Shown piece after piece: positions 22,337 through 32,135 of a stretch of DNA of 64,000 nt. The notes under the pieces were generated by a model. That model had not been told where the DNA came from and ran no database searches. It saw only the letters and a list, made by a program, of their open reading frames with translations. The position numbers and the translations under genes are program-made. The DNA comes from Carettochelys insculpta (lineage: Eukaryota; Chordata; Testudines; Carettochelyidae). How positions within the stretch are numbered: position 1 is the first letter of the stretch; every line of letters begins with the position of its first letter. The stretch is from assembly GCF_033958435.1 (NCBI RefSeq), contig NC_134138.1, positions 9,870,001-9,934,000 on the forward strand, given 5' to 3'.

Positions 22337-22505
22337 GGTGGCACCTTATAGATTAACAGATATTTTGGAGCATAAGCTTTCGCGGGCAAAGATCCACTTC
22401 ATCAGATACACATGCTCCAAAATATCAGTTAGTTTATAAGGTACCACAGGTGGTATTGTTGCTTTTGAGGATACAGACTAACTCGGCTGCTCCTCTGATA
22501 CCTGT
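22337..22505. mobile_element. Inverted-repeat retroelement-like sequence
   Basis: The left arm is 'GGTGGCACCTTATAGATTAACAGATATTTTGGAGCATAAGCTTTCG'. A shortened centre follows, then the right arm 'CATGCTCC AAAATATCAGTTAGTTTATAAGGTACCACAGG' and 'GATACAGACTAACTCGGCTGCTCCTCTGATACCT'. The minus strand of the left arm carries an intact hammerhead-like core (separate entry). Confidence 0.7.
22367..22408 (-). ncRNA. Hammerhead-ribozyme-like core in an inverted-repeat element
   Basis: The minus strand reads CTGATGA, one extra A, GTGGA, a TCTTTG loop, CCCGC and then GAAA, followed by GC-TTAT-GC-TC. CTGATGA and GAAA are the two invariant hammerhead boxes. The segment between them can form a five-position stem II with one mismatch and one wobble. 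The trailing GC-TTAT-GC gives a minimal stem III followed by UC. The extra A before stem II departs from the standard core, so activity is uncertain. Confidence 0.35.
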
Positions 22506-22624
22506 TCTGATCTGTTTGCTGTCACCTAAAGTTAATTAAAATTTAACTTCATGCAATGACACTTATTTTATATTGTAATCTAAACCAGTAATTTTGAACT
22601 GAAGTGCTTTGGAACCTTAGCTTG

Positions 22625-22834
22625 GGGTTCCTAACGATCAGGGTGATTAAACACTGGAATAAATTGCCTAGGGAGGTTGAGAAATCTCCACCATTAGACA
22701 TATTTAAGTGCATGTTAAATAAACACCTGTTAGGGATGATCTAACTCATGCTTGGCCCTGCCATGACAGCAAGGAAATGGATTCAACGAGCTCTCGAGGT
22801 TCCTTACAGTTCTAATATTCTATGAGTCTGTGTT
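22625..22834 (+). mobile_element. CR1 LINE 3' fragment
   Basis: Sense CR1 text: 'GGGTGATTAAACACTGGAATAAATTGCCTAGGGAGGTTGAGAAATCTCC' followed by 'TTTAAGTGCATGTTAAATAAACACCTGTTAGGGATG' and a terminus 'TTCTAATATTCTATGAGTC'. Different, older subfamily from the 16-kb copy. Confidence 0.75.
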
Positions 22835-23116
22835 TCTATATGCTGAGTTCACAGCTGTGTCTGGAAACTTCGGCACTGGCTGTTCTCTGTGCAGCCCTGC
22901 GTGAATACAGAATTGGTGTCCGCCTCTGTATGTGTAAAAAGCAGCCATGAATACCCATGGATCTAAACCAGATATCCATGGATTTGCAGGACACAGAATG
23001 CTAGACTGAAGGTGCTATTGGCCCAATCCATTATGTCAGTTCTTATGCTCCTCTGGAGGTAACCATGCTTCTCCATGAAGATTTGTTAATATGTCATATA
23101 TAGAGAGAGACAGAGA

Positions 23117-23315
23117 TATACTTATCTCATAGAACTGGAGGGACCTTGAGTGGTTACTAGGTTCAGTCCTCTGTACTTGTAGCAGGACCAATATCACCAT
23201 CTCTGGCAGATTTGCCCCCCACCCCGTGGCCCTAGACCTCCAGATGGCTCCCTCAATGAGTGACCTGCGGACCCTGGTTTTACAAGGCTAATGCTCAAAC
23301 CACTGTGTTAGCCTT
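23117..23315 (-). mobile_element. tRNA-derived SINE, copy 4, decayed
   Basis: The antisense tail 'TCTCATAGAACTGGAGGGACCTTGAG' is preceded by a simple repeat (TATAGAGAGAGACAGAGATAT). The promoter end reads on the minus strand 'TAACACAGTGGTTTGAGCATTAGCCTTGTAAAACCAGGGTCC'. Confidence 0.7.
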
Positions 23316-23654
23316 CCTCCCCCTTTTAATTTCAGGCTAGGAATTTAAATTGAATGGTTCACAGTGGATGTCAGTGTTTGGTGACTTCCTACCATAGCTT
23401 GTTTATACACTTGGAATGCAATGTGTGTTCTCATCCTGGGGAATAACAGCCTGCATTGGAGCCATGAGTAGGTTCAGGGATTGCTACCATCTTCCCTTGC
23501 CTTACTTTGGGATAGGTTGGGAGTCCTGAATCTCTTCTTTTATTTTCTTTTGTAACATGGCGTCCCAGGGTAGCAGAGAAATAGTTGAGAACCACTGGAA
23601 CAGGAGAGAGCTGTGGTGATATCTTTTGGCTCTGGTTGACTTTTGACTGGCTAA
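23316..23654. other. Unassigned non-coding stretch
   Basis: No recognised feature. Confidence 0.3.
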
Positions 23655-23870
23655 CACTGTGTAGGTAGACAACATTCCTGTAGCACCTTAAAGATTAACA
23701 CTATTATGTATTAGGTGATAAGCTTTCACAGGAAAGACCCACTTCTTCAGATCTGGAGAATTACTGGAGAAGGGGGTCTTTCCCATGGAAGCTCATCACT
23801 TAATAAATAATATTGGTAGTCCTTAAGGTGCTACAGGACTGCTTGCTTTGTTTTGCGAAGATACAGAGTC
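23655..23870. mobile_element. Inverted-repeat retroelement-like sequence, divergent subfamily
   Basis: The left arm 'CCTGTAGCACCTTAAAGATTAACACTATTATGTATTAGGTGATAAGCTTTC' is mirrored by a right arm 'GAAGCTCATCACTTAATAAATAATATTGG...CCTTAAGGTGCTACAGGACTGC'. The layout matches the other copies but the sequence is quite different, with 'GAAAGACCCACTTCTTCAGATCTGG' in the centre. Confidence 0.6.
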
Positions 23871-24786
23871 TCAAAGTCTTTGAGATGGTGTAGGTAGTTT
23901 CACTTCAGTATGGGGTCCCTCTACTGGCACTCACCATGCAACCCAGAAATTCCATCTCCTCTGCCCTTATTTAAGTTCTCCTGGAACCACATCTACTAAA
24001 ATAAAGAACCAATTTGTATACCTGGGGGTGGGAGGAAAGCTTTTGTATAGTAGAACATAATTACTAAATGTGCATGAAAAGGTCTCAATTTATGTTTCTG
24101 TTCTCAGCAGATAACACCATGGTGTTGGACAATAATACACTGTGAAACATAGAGGTCTTGCGGAATTAAAGAGCTTTTTATGTTGTCATTCCTTGTAAAG
24201 AATGCTTATTTCACCTCACAGTGGGACTGGTGGGAGGAGACAAAGTGGCTGAAAAAAACCCTGGAAAGATAAACATTGTAAATTGTGTATATTTGTATGT
24301 ATTTGTTTATTCTGCATGCAAGCAAAGTCATGGGGGGCAGGGTGTTTGGAGATGTAAGCAGTGAAACTGATTGCTGTAGTTGTTCTTTGAACAATTGTAC
24401 CACCAGGTTTTTTTTTTTCTTTAGCTCCCCCTCAGTGTGATAAAGAAGAGCTTCTTTTAAAAAATCTGTGTCTTGTTTTCTAAAGGAAGCATTTATAGTT
24501 TGATTAGGTTAGACCAGGCAGTATTGTTTGTCAGATACATGCATGTTTTAATTTATTATTACTGTAATCAGAAGTCATGAACTGGTGATCTGAGAACATG
24601 GCTCCAAGTCAGGAACTCCCTGAATTAGAATTCAGTCTCTGAGATTGGAGAGCCTGTAACCTTGGGCATTTTCCAGCTCAGCTGACAGACACCAATATTT
24701 ATGTCTCTCACTGCGAAATCAGGAAAACGGGCTGGAGCGTATGGAACACATCAGATAATAATGTAAGTGATACACAGTCAATACTA
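23871..24786. other. Unassigned AT-rich non-coding stretch
   Basis: A poly-T run near 24408 and a possible MIR-like relic at 24618-24730 ('TGTAACCTTGGGCA'). No genes seen. Confidence 0.3.
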
Positions 24787-25265
24787 GGGATGTTCATGGT
24801 TAACTGGTTAATTGGCATGGGCAGTGGATTGCTGCAGCCCCATGGGGCCGCTGCAGGTGGAGGGTGCTCGACTGCATCTAGAGCAGCCTGGAGGTGGGGG
24901 CTGGGTAGGCCACTCCAGCCCAGCCAGGCAGGAGAGGCCCACCTGCTGTGGACAGTGGTTGTGCCTGCAGTGTGCCCGGGCTGCAGGGAAGCTCCCTCCC
25001 AGCAGGAGCAACTCCGGTTACAGGTGCACTATAGTCCATGCACTCTAGCTCAGCCGGAGCAGCCCAGTTCCCCAGCATGCTGCAAGCAGGGCACTCTAGC
25101 CTGGCCACAGCAGCTCTAGTATCTGGTGTCCCGTCGGTGTAGGGGGACCACTGGGGAAGCTGCTTCAGCCTAGCTGGGCTGGAGCAGTCTTTCCAACTGC
25201 CCCCCCATTTAATTGGTTATCTTACTGTATAACCAGTTAACCAATTAAACAAGATTTTCCATCCC
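24787..25265. mobile_element. MITE with 'AGGGATG...GTTAACTGGTTAAT' ends, copy 2
   Basis: The left end AGGGATGTTCATGGTTAACTGGTTAAT is mirrored on the right by 'AACCAGTTAACCAATTAAAC...TTTTCCATCCCT'. The interior is GC-rich with repeated 'CAGCC' text, opening short frames on both strands that do not look like a protein. It matches 14518-14703. Confidence 0.65.
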
Positions 25266-26238
25266 TTGTAAGTACAATTATATATACATTCAAACCTCAA
25301 CAGTTTTTTGAACAGTGCATTTTTTATGTGCAAAAGAAAGAGGGAGACCTCTCTGTGCTGCTTTTAGCCAGGATTTAATGACAGATATTGTAGAGATGAT
25401 CCATTCTGAGAACTTCTTTCATAAAATTAATATAGAGAAATGCATAGTTTTGACATTACAACTAAATTACAGATGACAAATGAACCCAGAACTTCTGCTG
25501 ATATATTGGCTCAATTTTATTTAGTCCTTTACCCACTTGCTTGCTAATTCACACACTTCAGTAGTGGGCACTGCATCTTGAAGTCACTTGTTTATATTAG
25601 TAAAATGTCTGTAGATTGATGTTCCCTTATGATTCGCATTATTGTTAAATTGAAGGTATTACAGGTTTCATTGCCCACTACAGTCAGTGAAAAAAAACTT
25701 CCCAGTTAGTTAAATGATTTTTGAAAAAGCCTTTTATTTGTGTTTCCTCTCATTCATACAGGGCATATATTGTTATATGCTTTGACGTTAATTTCAGACG
25801 TGTTTTCTTTGTCATTTAGGGGCACTTCTAAAGTGTTACCGTAAAACATGAACTCTACATGCCATGGTTGTTTGAAATGTTCTAACCTCTGTTGGACTAG
25901 AATAAATTAATGGCATTTCACAAACTAATCCCCCCAAGACAGATGCAAAGTACCCCTCTATGTGATTCCAGCTGATTGAAAATTGTATTTGCACAAATCT
26001 GTACTTGTGCATTGCCCAAGTTTAGCTTATGTATCTCTACCTAAATTTTCCATAGTCTGTAGTGTGTGTTACCATTTTCAGTTTAATTATACACTAGTGG
26101 AAGTAGCTATTTGATGAATCAGTCACTAGATAGTGTGTATGGAGATAGTATATCGAGTAAATGGTTGGGGATTTGTATAACCTCAATGCCATGGCCATAT
26201 TCTTGGTTGGATAACTAAATTCTGCTTTCTTACAGTTT
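25266..26238. other. Unassigned AT-rich non-coding stretch
   Basis: No frames above 60 codons, no recognised repeats; probably unique sequence. Confidence 0.4.
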
Positions 26239-26246
26239 TTGTAGAG

Positions 26247-26576
26247 CAGGGGTCAGCAACCACTGACATATGTGCCAAGAGTGGCGCACAAGCTGATTTC
26301 TATTGGCTCACGAAGCAGGAGCTCAGCCCCATCCCTCCTCCCCTGTGCAGCCAGGAGCTTGCTTAAAGCCGTGCCACCTGTAGATAAACCAAAGACCAGC
26401 TGATGCTATCAACCCTCCCCGAAGGGTGAAGCTCTTCATCTTAATCTATTTATGAATGAAACTGTCTTAAGTAGGACTATTAGTGATGTTAGTAAGTATC
26501 ACCAGCACTCAGACCATACATAGAGGTCAAAAAGTCAAATTTCGGCACTTTGCCTTGGAAAGGTTGCTGACCCTTT
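26247..26576. mobile_element. hAT MITE (CAGGGGTCAGCAACC ends)
   Basis: The left end CAGGGGTCAGCAACC is matched by the reverse-complemented right end AAAGGGTCAGCAACC. The flanks TTGTAGAG (26239-26246) and ATCTAGAG (26577-26584) agree at 6 of 8, an aged 8-bp duplication. 330 bp with no transposase. The end resembles Charlie/MER5-type hAT termini. Confidence 0.8.
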
Positions 26577-26619
26577 ATCTAGAGGCTCAGTAAGAGACAC
26601 ACTATCAGAGAGGGACGAA

Positions 26620-26793
26620 GGGTCCTGTGGCACCTTATAGACTAACAGAAAAGTTTTGAGCATGAGCTTTCGTGAGCTCACGAAAGTTCATGCTCAAAAC
26701 TTTTCTGTTAGTCTATAAGGTGTCACAGGACCATTTGTTGCTGTTACAGATCCAGACTAACACGGCTACCCCTCCGATACTATCAGAGAGGTA
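26620..26793. mobile_element. Inverted-repeat element, near-perfect palindrome
   Basis: From GTCCTGTGGCACCTTATAG to CTATAAGGTGTCACAGGAC the two arms are almost exact reverse complements. They meet at a GTGAGCTCAC centre with almost no loop. The right arm runs on to 'GACTAACACGGCTACCCC'. The RNA would fold into a hairpin of about 55 bp. Confidence 0.75.
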
Positions 26794-26798
26794 GCTGT

Positions 26799-27003
26799 GT
26801 CAGTGTGTATCTTCGAGAACAACAAGAAGTCCTATGGCACGTTATAGACTAACAGATATTTTGAAGCATAAGCTTTCGTGGGAAAAGACCCGCTTCATCA
26901 GATGCATCTGACGAAGTGGGTCTTTGCCCATAAAAACTTATGCTCCAAAATATATGTTAGTCTGTAAGGTGCCACATGACTTCTTGTTGCTCTCTAAGAT
27001 ATA
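26799..27003. mobile_element. Inverted-repeat element with two hammerhead-like cores
   Basis: The left end is 'GAGGTAGCTGTGTCAGTGTGTATC', followed by 'AACAACAAGAAGTCCTATGGCAC'. The centre is 'CTTCATCAGATGCATCTGACGAAG', and the right arm mirrors the left. It sits a few bases after the previous palindrome. The minus-strand core at 26862-26905 has intact CTGATGA and GAAA boxes. The plus-strand core (26906-26945) has CTGACGA, but GAAA has become AAAA. Confidence 0.75.
26862..26905 (-). ncRNA. Hammerhead-ribozyme-like core, second copy
   Basis: The minus strand reads CTGATGA, extra A, GCGGG, TCTTTT, CCCAC, GAAA, then GC-TTAT-GC. Stem II has one C-A mismatch. It has the same layout and the same extra A as the copy at 22367. 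Confidence 0.35.
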
Positions 27004-27999
27004 CACTGTTCTTCATCTCCTGTTGTCAAGTGTTTTTGTCATGCTTCTGGGCACTAGTGAAGGGATGATATGTCTCACCCCAGAGGAGGCTGCATTTTGC
27101 TGACGTGCTTGTCTGGTGTATTGTCTCATCACCAGCCTGAGTGCCTCCTCATTGCAGGGCACATAACGGCAGCTTCCCGGATTCACTCTCCCCCCTCCCC
27201 GCCCTTGGAATTTCCAGTACACTTTGCTGGCTGACATGGTTTATCCTTCCAGTCAAATCACTGGACAAGTTCAGTTCCCTTCCGAGGTAGTGCAGTCCAA
27301 AGCTATAGTCCAAAACAAAATAAAGGAATTTCTGTCCCCGCCGGGATAGTTTCTGTCTTTTGGGGGGTTGTTTGTTATTTGTTCATGCCCCCGATAGCCT
27401 GAGCTTTCAGCTCTTCCCATCTGGTGAGATGCACCTGCCATAGTCTGAATCAATCACCATCAAGATATCCCAGGTACATCCACATAGTCCCATGCGAGGG
27501 GCTATTTTCCCTCTTGGGAGACTGGCAAGCAGCAATGTCTCTCAGCTTCTGGCTCCACAGGTAAGGGGCGTAGGTCTGCTCACCTTACCAGCCAATCGCC
27601 TGCTGAGAGACTCTTCTTTTCATTATTTTTCTTCATGACAGGTGGGGGCGATGGAGTTTACAGCATGTTGATAATCTTCTACCTGATCTGAGTGGGGTTG
27701 TAAACCCACAAACATACGAACATATCTGTGAGTTTGTATATGGAATATGTAAAGCCCTTTTCAAAGACAGCTACACAGGGGTGTACATAAGAGTATTTTA
27801 TTAATGTGTATGACAACAAACGTGTAGAACAACTGTCCTTCCCCCTGATTGCAGCTGCCTCTGTCGAACGGGGAATGCTGTCTTCCCTGACACCACCTTG
27901 CCTTGCTTAACCCATACATGGATGGGACTCTCTTTAGCAGGAGGAGGAAAGTTGTGTCCACGATTCCACTGTCAGTCACAAAGAGGCCCTGATAAGTGG
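27004..27999. other. Unassigned non-coding stretch
   Basis: Short frames only. No recognised repeats or exons. Confidence 0.35.
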
Positions 28000-28323
28000 T
28001 ACAGGTTCATCCTCTTTAATCTGGAACTCTCTTTTCCTGCAACATCCGTGGTCTGGCATAATTTTAGTTAGCTGGATGTTGAATTGGTATGGGCAGGTTT
28101 CCCACAGTCCATAAAGTTTGTTTTCAGCCACCAGTCCTGGCTCTCAGTGTTCTGTGCTGTTATTTAGCTGTAATTTACAGTCAATTGTCATCTAAGTGCC
28201 CATTAAGCAGTGGAAATGTTGGTAATTCTGCTAGACAATATTGACGTCCTGGGGTTTGGGAAATTCTCTGGATTGGCACTGGTCAGGTCCCACTGATGCC
28301 AGACTAGAGAAGTGCACCCTGCA
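28000..28323. mobile_element. Tigger-like MITE, complete but diverged
   Basis: The left end TACAGGTTCATCCTC leads to 'GCAACATCCGTGGTCTGGCATAATTTTAGTTAGCTGGATG'. 'CTCAGTGTTCTGTGCTGTTATTTAGCTGTAATTTAC' and 'GCTAGACAATATTGACGTCCTG' follow, then the mirrored right end 'GACTAGAGAAGTGCACCCTGCA'. The interior is shared with the copies at 34038, 34730, 52572 and 54506. Confidence 0.8.
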
Positions 28324-28855
28324 TTGGTGGCGTGGACACCTGTCTACTGAGAACTGGGTTGAGAGCACTGTACTCACTTTTCATACAGTAGATCATATCA
28401 AAACCATAACAATTTGACAGCTTCAGGTAACTTCTGAGCTGCCTTGGATTTTGACTGGCGACCACAACTGGAAACATTCTTTATCCCATTTAGAGTCTGA
28501 GAGCCAACCAGTCCATAAGGGTTCTTTTATAATGATAGCAGCAAGGATTTATAATTTATGCATGCAAGGGAGGTACAACTGTGATTTCTTCATTTACACT
28601 AGCATATTTTCCCTCTGGCATTCCCTCTATTAATAGATTGAGTTTTCCTGTCACTCTCACTAGTGTATAATATTTTCAACAGTAGCTGTTCTTTGTTTAG
28701 CCACAATTTAGATTTTTCAGAATTTATTTAGCATAACTTCTCCTGGCCCTTAGCAGCAGAGTCTGCTCATCCCCCAACATTCGGAAAGACGTACACTTGC
28801 CCAGACAAATGCTCCTATTGATGTCGTGAGCTTCCACATTAATGGGAGACTAGGG
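28324..28855. other. Unassigned non-coding stretch
   Basis: No recognised feature. Confidence 0.3.
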
Positions 28856-29338
28856 AGATCTGTTATTAGACACTGCTGGTTATAGATATACATAGTGTGT
28901 ATTCTTTATAAATGTGTGTGCGCGTGCATATTCGTATGTCTGTCTGTGATTCCATTTGTTCAGGAGCTCGTCCTAAATGGTGAGAGATAGGGCCACCAGG
29001 GACATCTGTTGTTAAACACTGCTGGTTATAGATATACATAGTGCAGTGTATAATCTTTATAAAGATATATATGTGTGTGTATATAATGTGTGAGTGTGCA
29101 TGTTAGTGTGTCTGTGAATCCACGTGTTCAAGAACTCATCCTAAAAGGTAAAAGATAGGGCCACTAGGGAGATCTGTTATCAGACACTGCTGGTTTTTGC
29201 TATACATAGTGTAATATATGCTCTTTATGAAGATGTGTGTGTGTGTAATGCGTGTGTGCATGTTAGTGTGTCTGTGAGTCTATCTGTGAATCCATGTGTT
29301 CGAGAACACATCCTAAACCGTAAGACTTAGGGCCACCA
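28856..29338 (+). repeat. Three-unit tandem repeat with TG-rich core
   Basis: Three units start at 28856, 29002 and 29170 (about 146, 168 and 169 bp). Each runs from 'AGATCTGTTATTAGACACTGCTGGTTATAGATATACATAGTG' through a TG/TATG microsatellite to 'CATCCTAAA.GGTAAGA.ATAGGGCCACCA'. Length differences lie mainly in the TG core. Confidence 0.9.
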
Positions 29339-30205
29339 AATTTGGTATGTGGCTTCCTCTTAACTTAAAGCAAGGTCCGGGTTTGGTTGTGCCAAGAACA
29401 TGGGAAATGCTGGGAATGGAACTGTTTTCTAGAACGTGGAAAGGGAGGGGCTGCTGTTCGAAGGGACGTGATACCATAGAGTGACCACTGGGGGCAGCGA
29501 ATGCCAGAGAGAGCTATGCTGCAGCAGGAGCACCGGGGGCAGCAATGCCACCAAGGGAATGATGAGTTGGCATGGGGATAGCTGCAGACTGGGTGAATGG
29601 TCCCCCTGCCCTAATCCCCTCCCCACATCCTTTATAGGGCAGGGATAAAGCCCAGCTGGATGCGGGGGGCAGGGAATGAAAGACCCTTGCCAGCTGGGGT
29701 GGGGCTGGGTGGATTGAGAAAGCACCTGCCAACTGGGAGGGGCTTACAGGGAGAGAGATGGCCCCTGCCAGTGACGGGGAGAGAGATGGCCCCTGCTGGC
29801 TGGGGTGGGGTCAGGGGACAGAAAGCCCCAATGGCTAGGGGTGGGAGAGAACCCCTGCCAGATAGGAACCCCTGCCCTGAGACCTCTCTCCCAGATCCTC
29901 ACTATCAGACACCCCCGGTCTCTTTCTGTACCTCCCCACCACATTCCCAAGGCCCTACCCTGATTTCTGCACCCCCCACTCTGCCAGCTCCCTGCCCTGA
30001 AGGTCCTGGGCAATAACAGGTAAGCCTTCTATCTAGAAGTACATAAATTAAGCATGTCTCTTAGCCTCTTGGTGTATGGATCAGTGCAGCTCTTCACTTT
30101 GCCAAGTCTCAGCATAGTTTTCTTGGGGCACTAGTGGTGTCACCATACCTACACCCACAGAAACATTATTATGAAAGCCACCTCTTTAAGGAATTCATTC
30201 AAAGG
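29339..30205. other. GC-rich non-coding stretch
   Basis: 'AAATTTGGTATGTGGCTTCC...AAGCAAGGTCCGGG' continues the repeat family of the tandem units. 29640-29880 has 'GGAGAGAGATGGCCCCTGCC' repeated twice. Overlapping frames on both strands come from composition. Confidence 0.4.
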
Positions 30206-30335
30206 GTGTTTGAGCACTAGGGGTCCCTGGTTCCATTCCCATCCCTATTACAGAGCTGTGTGTAGGCTTGGCCGGGTTATACACATGCTCTGTGCCTCAG
30301 TTTCCCCATAAATGGTAGAGGGGTAATTACACTTT
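30206..30335 (+). mobile_element. MIR-like ancient SINE
   Basis: Sense-oriented MIR text: 'GGTCCCTGGTTCCATTCCCATCCC', 'AGAGCTGTGTGTAGGCTTGGCCGGGTTA', 'CTCTGTGCCTCAGTTTCCCCAT' and 'GGTAGAGGGGTAATTA'. An old, decayed, pan-amniote type of element. Confidence 0.75.
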
Positions 30336-30609
30336 TTTATGTGATAAGATGCTTTAAGTTCATAGATTCCAAGGCCAGAAGAAACCACTGTGATCTCACC
30401 TTCTGCATGACACAGGTCATTGAAAACTTCCCCAAAATTATCCTTGTTGGAAGTGGATGAGATCTAAGTTCTGAGGCTTCAGTGGTGTTGTGTGAAACAC
30501 TTCACTACTTCAGTACAAAGTGTTATTAATAATGCTAGGGGCACAACGGGTGAAGAAAAGAGATAGTGTCTTCCTGTCCTCTGTCCGATGGGTCCAAAAC
30601 ATTCCTAAC

Positions 30610-30769
30610 CAGTGTTCCCTCTATTTTTACCATGCATGGGGAGAATAAATTTTGTTATGTGCACCAAGATGTGCAGATGTGCACCACCAGTAAAAACACA
30701 GGCTGCCAGATGTGGTTACCTGAACCTTTCCTGGGTGGCAACCCCAGTGCTCATCTTAGCAGGAACACC
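30610..30769. mobile_element. hAT-like MITE, CAGTGTTCCC family, copy 2
   Basis: The left end is CAGTGTTCCCTCTATTTTTACC. The right end is the decayed 'GCTCATCTTAGCAGGAACACC'. The flanks TTCCTAAC (30602-30609) and ATCCTAAT (30770-30777) agree at 6 of 8. Confidence 0.7.
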
Positions 30770-30789
30770 ATCCTAATTCCTGTCTCATA

Positions 30790-31232
30790 GGCTGGGTCTA
30801 CACGTGCCCCTTCCTTTTGAAAGGGGCATGTTAATGAGCAGGTTTGAAATATGCTAATGAGGCACCGCAATGAATAGGCAGCACCTCATTAGCATAATGG
30901 CAGCCGCGACGATTCGAAAGTGCAGCTTTTCAAATCGCGCGACACCCGTGGAGACGGGACCTTCCAAAAGGACCCCCCCAGTTTTTGAAAGCCCTTCTTC
31001 TGATCACCAGATAGGAAGAAGGGCTTTCAAAAACTGGGGCGGGGGGCGGTCCTTGCGGAAGGTCCCGTCTCCACGGGCAGTGCGCGATTTGCAAAGCCGC
31101 ACTTTTGAATCGCCGCAGCTGCCATTATGTTAATAAGGCGCTGCATATTCATTGCAGCACCTCATTAGCATATTTTGAACCTGCTCATTAACATGCCCCT
31201 TTCGAAAGGGAGGGGCACGTGTAGACCCAGCC
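30790..31232. mobile_element. 443-bp palindromic MITE with ATA target duplication
   Basis: The ends GGCTGGGTCTACACGTGCCCC are nearly perfect inverted copies of each other. ATA flanks both sides (30787-30789, 31233-31235). Almost the whole element is an inverted repeat around a centre near 31010. Both halves contain 'TGCTAATGAGG' and 'GAAAGCCCTTCTTC'. It shares the TCTACAC end with the 3280/11332/55968 family. No transposase. Confidence 0.85.
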
Positions 31233-31235
31233 ATA

Positions 31236-32039
31236 ATGTAACATTAAAATTCACACTTTGGTCACAGAGTACTGGATAATAACTTTAACAATTGGTTGAA
31301 AGTTAGTGATGGGTATTAATCTTGAAGATTATACTGTGCTGTAAATGCCTGCTTCAGGACAGCATGATCTTATTAGCTTTTTGGTTGAATTAACCAAGAA
31401 ATCTTTAAAAAAAAAAGAAAAAAAAGAACCAAGAGGAAATTCAGATCTTTATGCATCAACAGTCTTTGATTTAAAAGCAGGTTAAGTGCTGTCAACTTCC
31501 AATTACTCTATAGCCTCGAGGGCATGAGAGCTCTGCTTTTCATCCTTCTTACACTTTTGATCTGTTTTAAGACAACAGAATAGAAATCCCTATCCTTAGC
31601 CCTGGCTCACTTAGAACAGGATTTTAATGATATTCACAGCCAGACTACAGATAGGTGCTATTTTTAAAATATGTTTGTAGATGCAAAAAGTTATTGGAAT
31701 ATTCAAAATCCCCTTGCTCATCTCTCTGGTCACCTTTTGCAAACTGTGTGTGTGCTTGTTGTAGAAAGAATCTGTACGAAATTATTCTTTGCTTGACTTT
31801 GATCTTAATAATAAGTGGCAATATATTAAATTTCATAGGGTGTCTATCATCTCTTAGTTCATAGATTTTTAAGGCCAGAAGGAGTCATTATGCTCACCTA
31901 CTCTGACCTTCCTTTACAGCATATAAGTTCACCTTGATTTCCCACACACATCTCATAAAGTACAACGCTATTTGGCAGTTACGGTCAGTGCTTTTTCCTA
32001 AAGGTTAGAAGTGCTTTCCTAAATAGGGAAAATAGTTAT
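31236..32039. other. Unassigned AT-rich stretch
   Basis: An A-rich run lies near 31408-31425. Otherwise no recognised features. Confidence 0.35.
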
Positions 32040-32135
32040 TCCCCTGACCAGGTGGGGAAACTGAGCCCTAACGAAAGATTCAGTGCTGGAGGTTACACAT
32101 TGAGTTTGGGCAGGAAACCAGGAGTCCCGGCTAGC
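32040..32135 (-). mobile_element. MIR-like ancient SINE fragment
   Basis: 'GGTGGGGAAACTGAGCCC', 'GGTTACACATTGAGTTTGGGCAGGAAACCAGGAGTCCCGG' parallels the antisense MIR pattern (GAGGAAACTGAGGC, then GCAGAGCCGGGATT). Weak but ordered match. Confidence 0.5.

Noticed and set aside
28856..29338. CRISPR-like array
   Set aside because: Units are about 150 bp with microsatellite cores, not short repeats with unique spacers; the genome is vertebrate.
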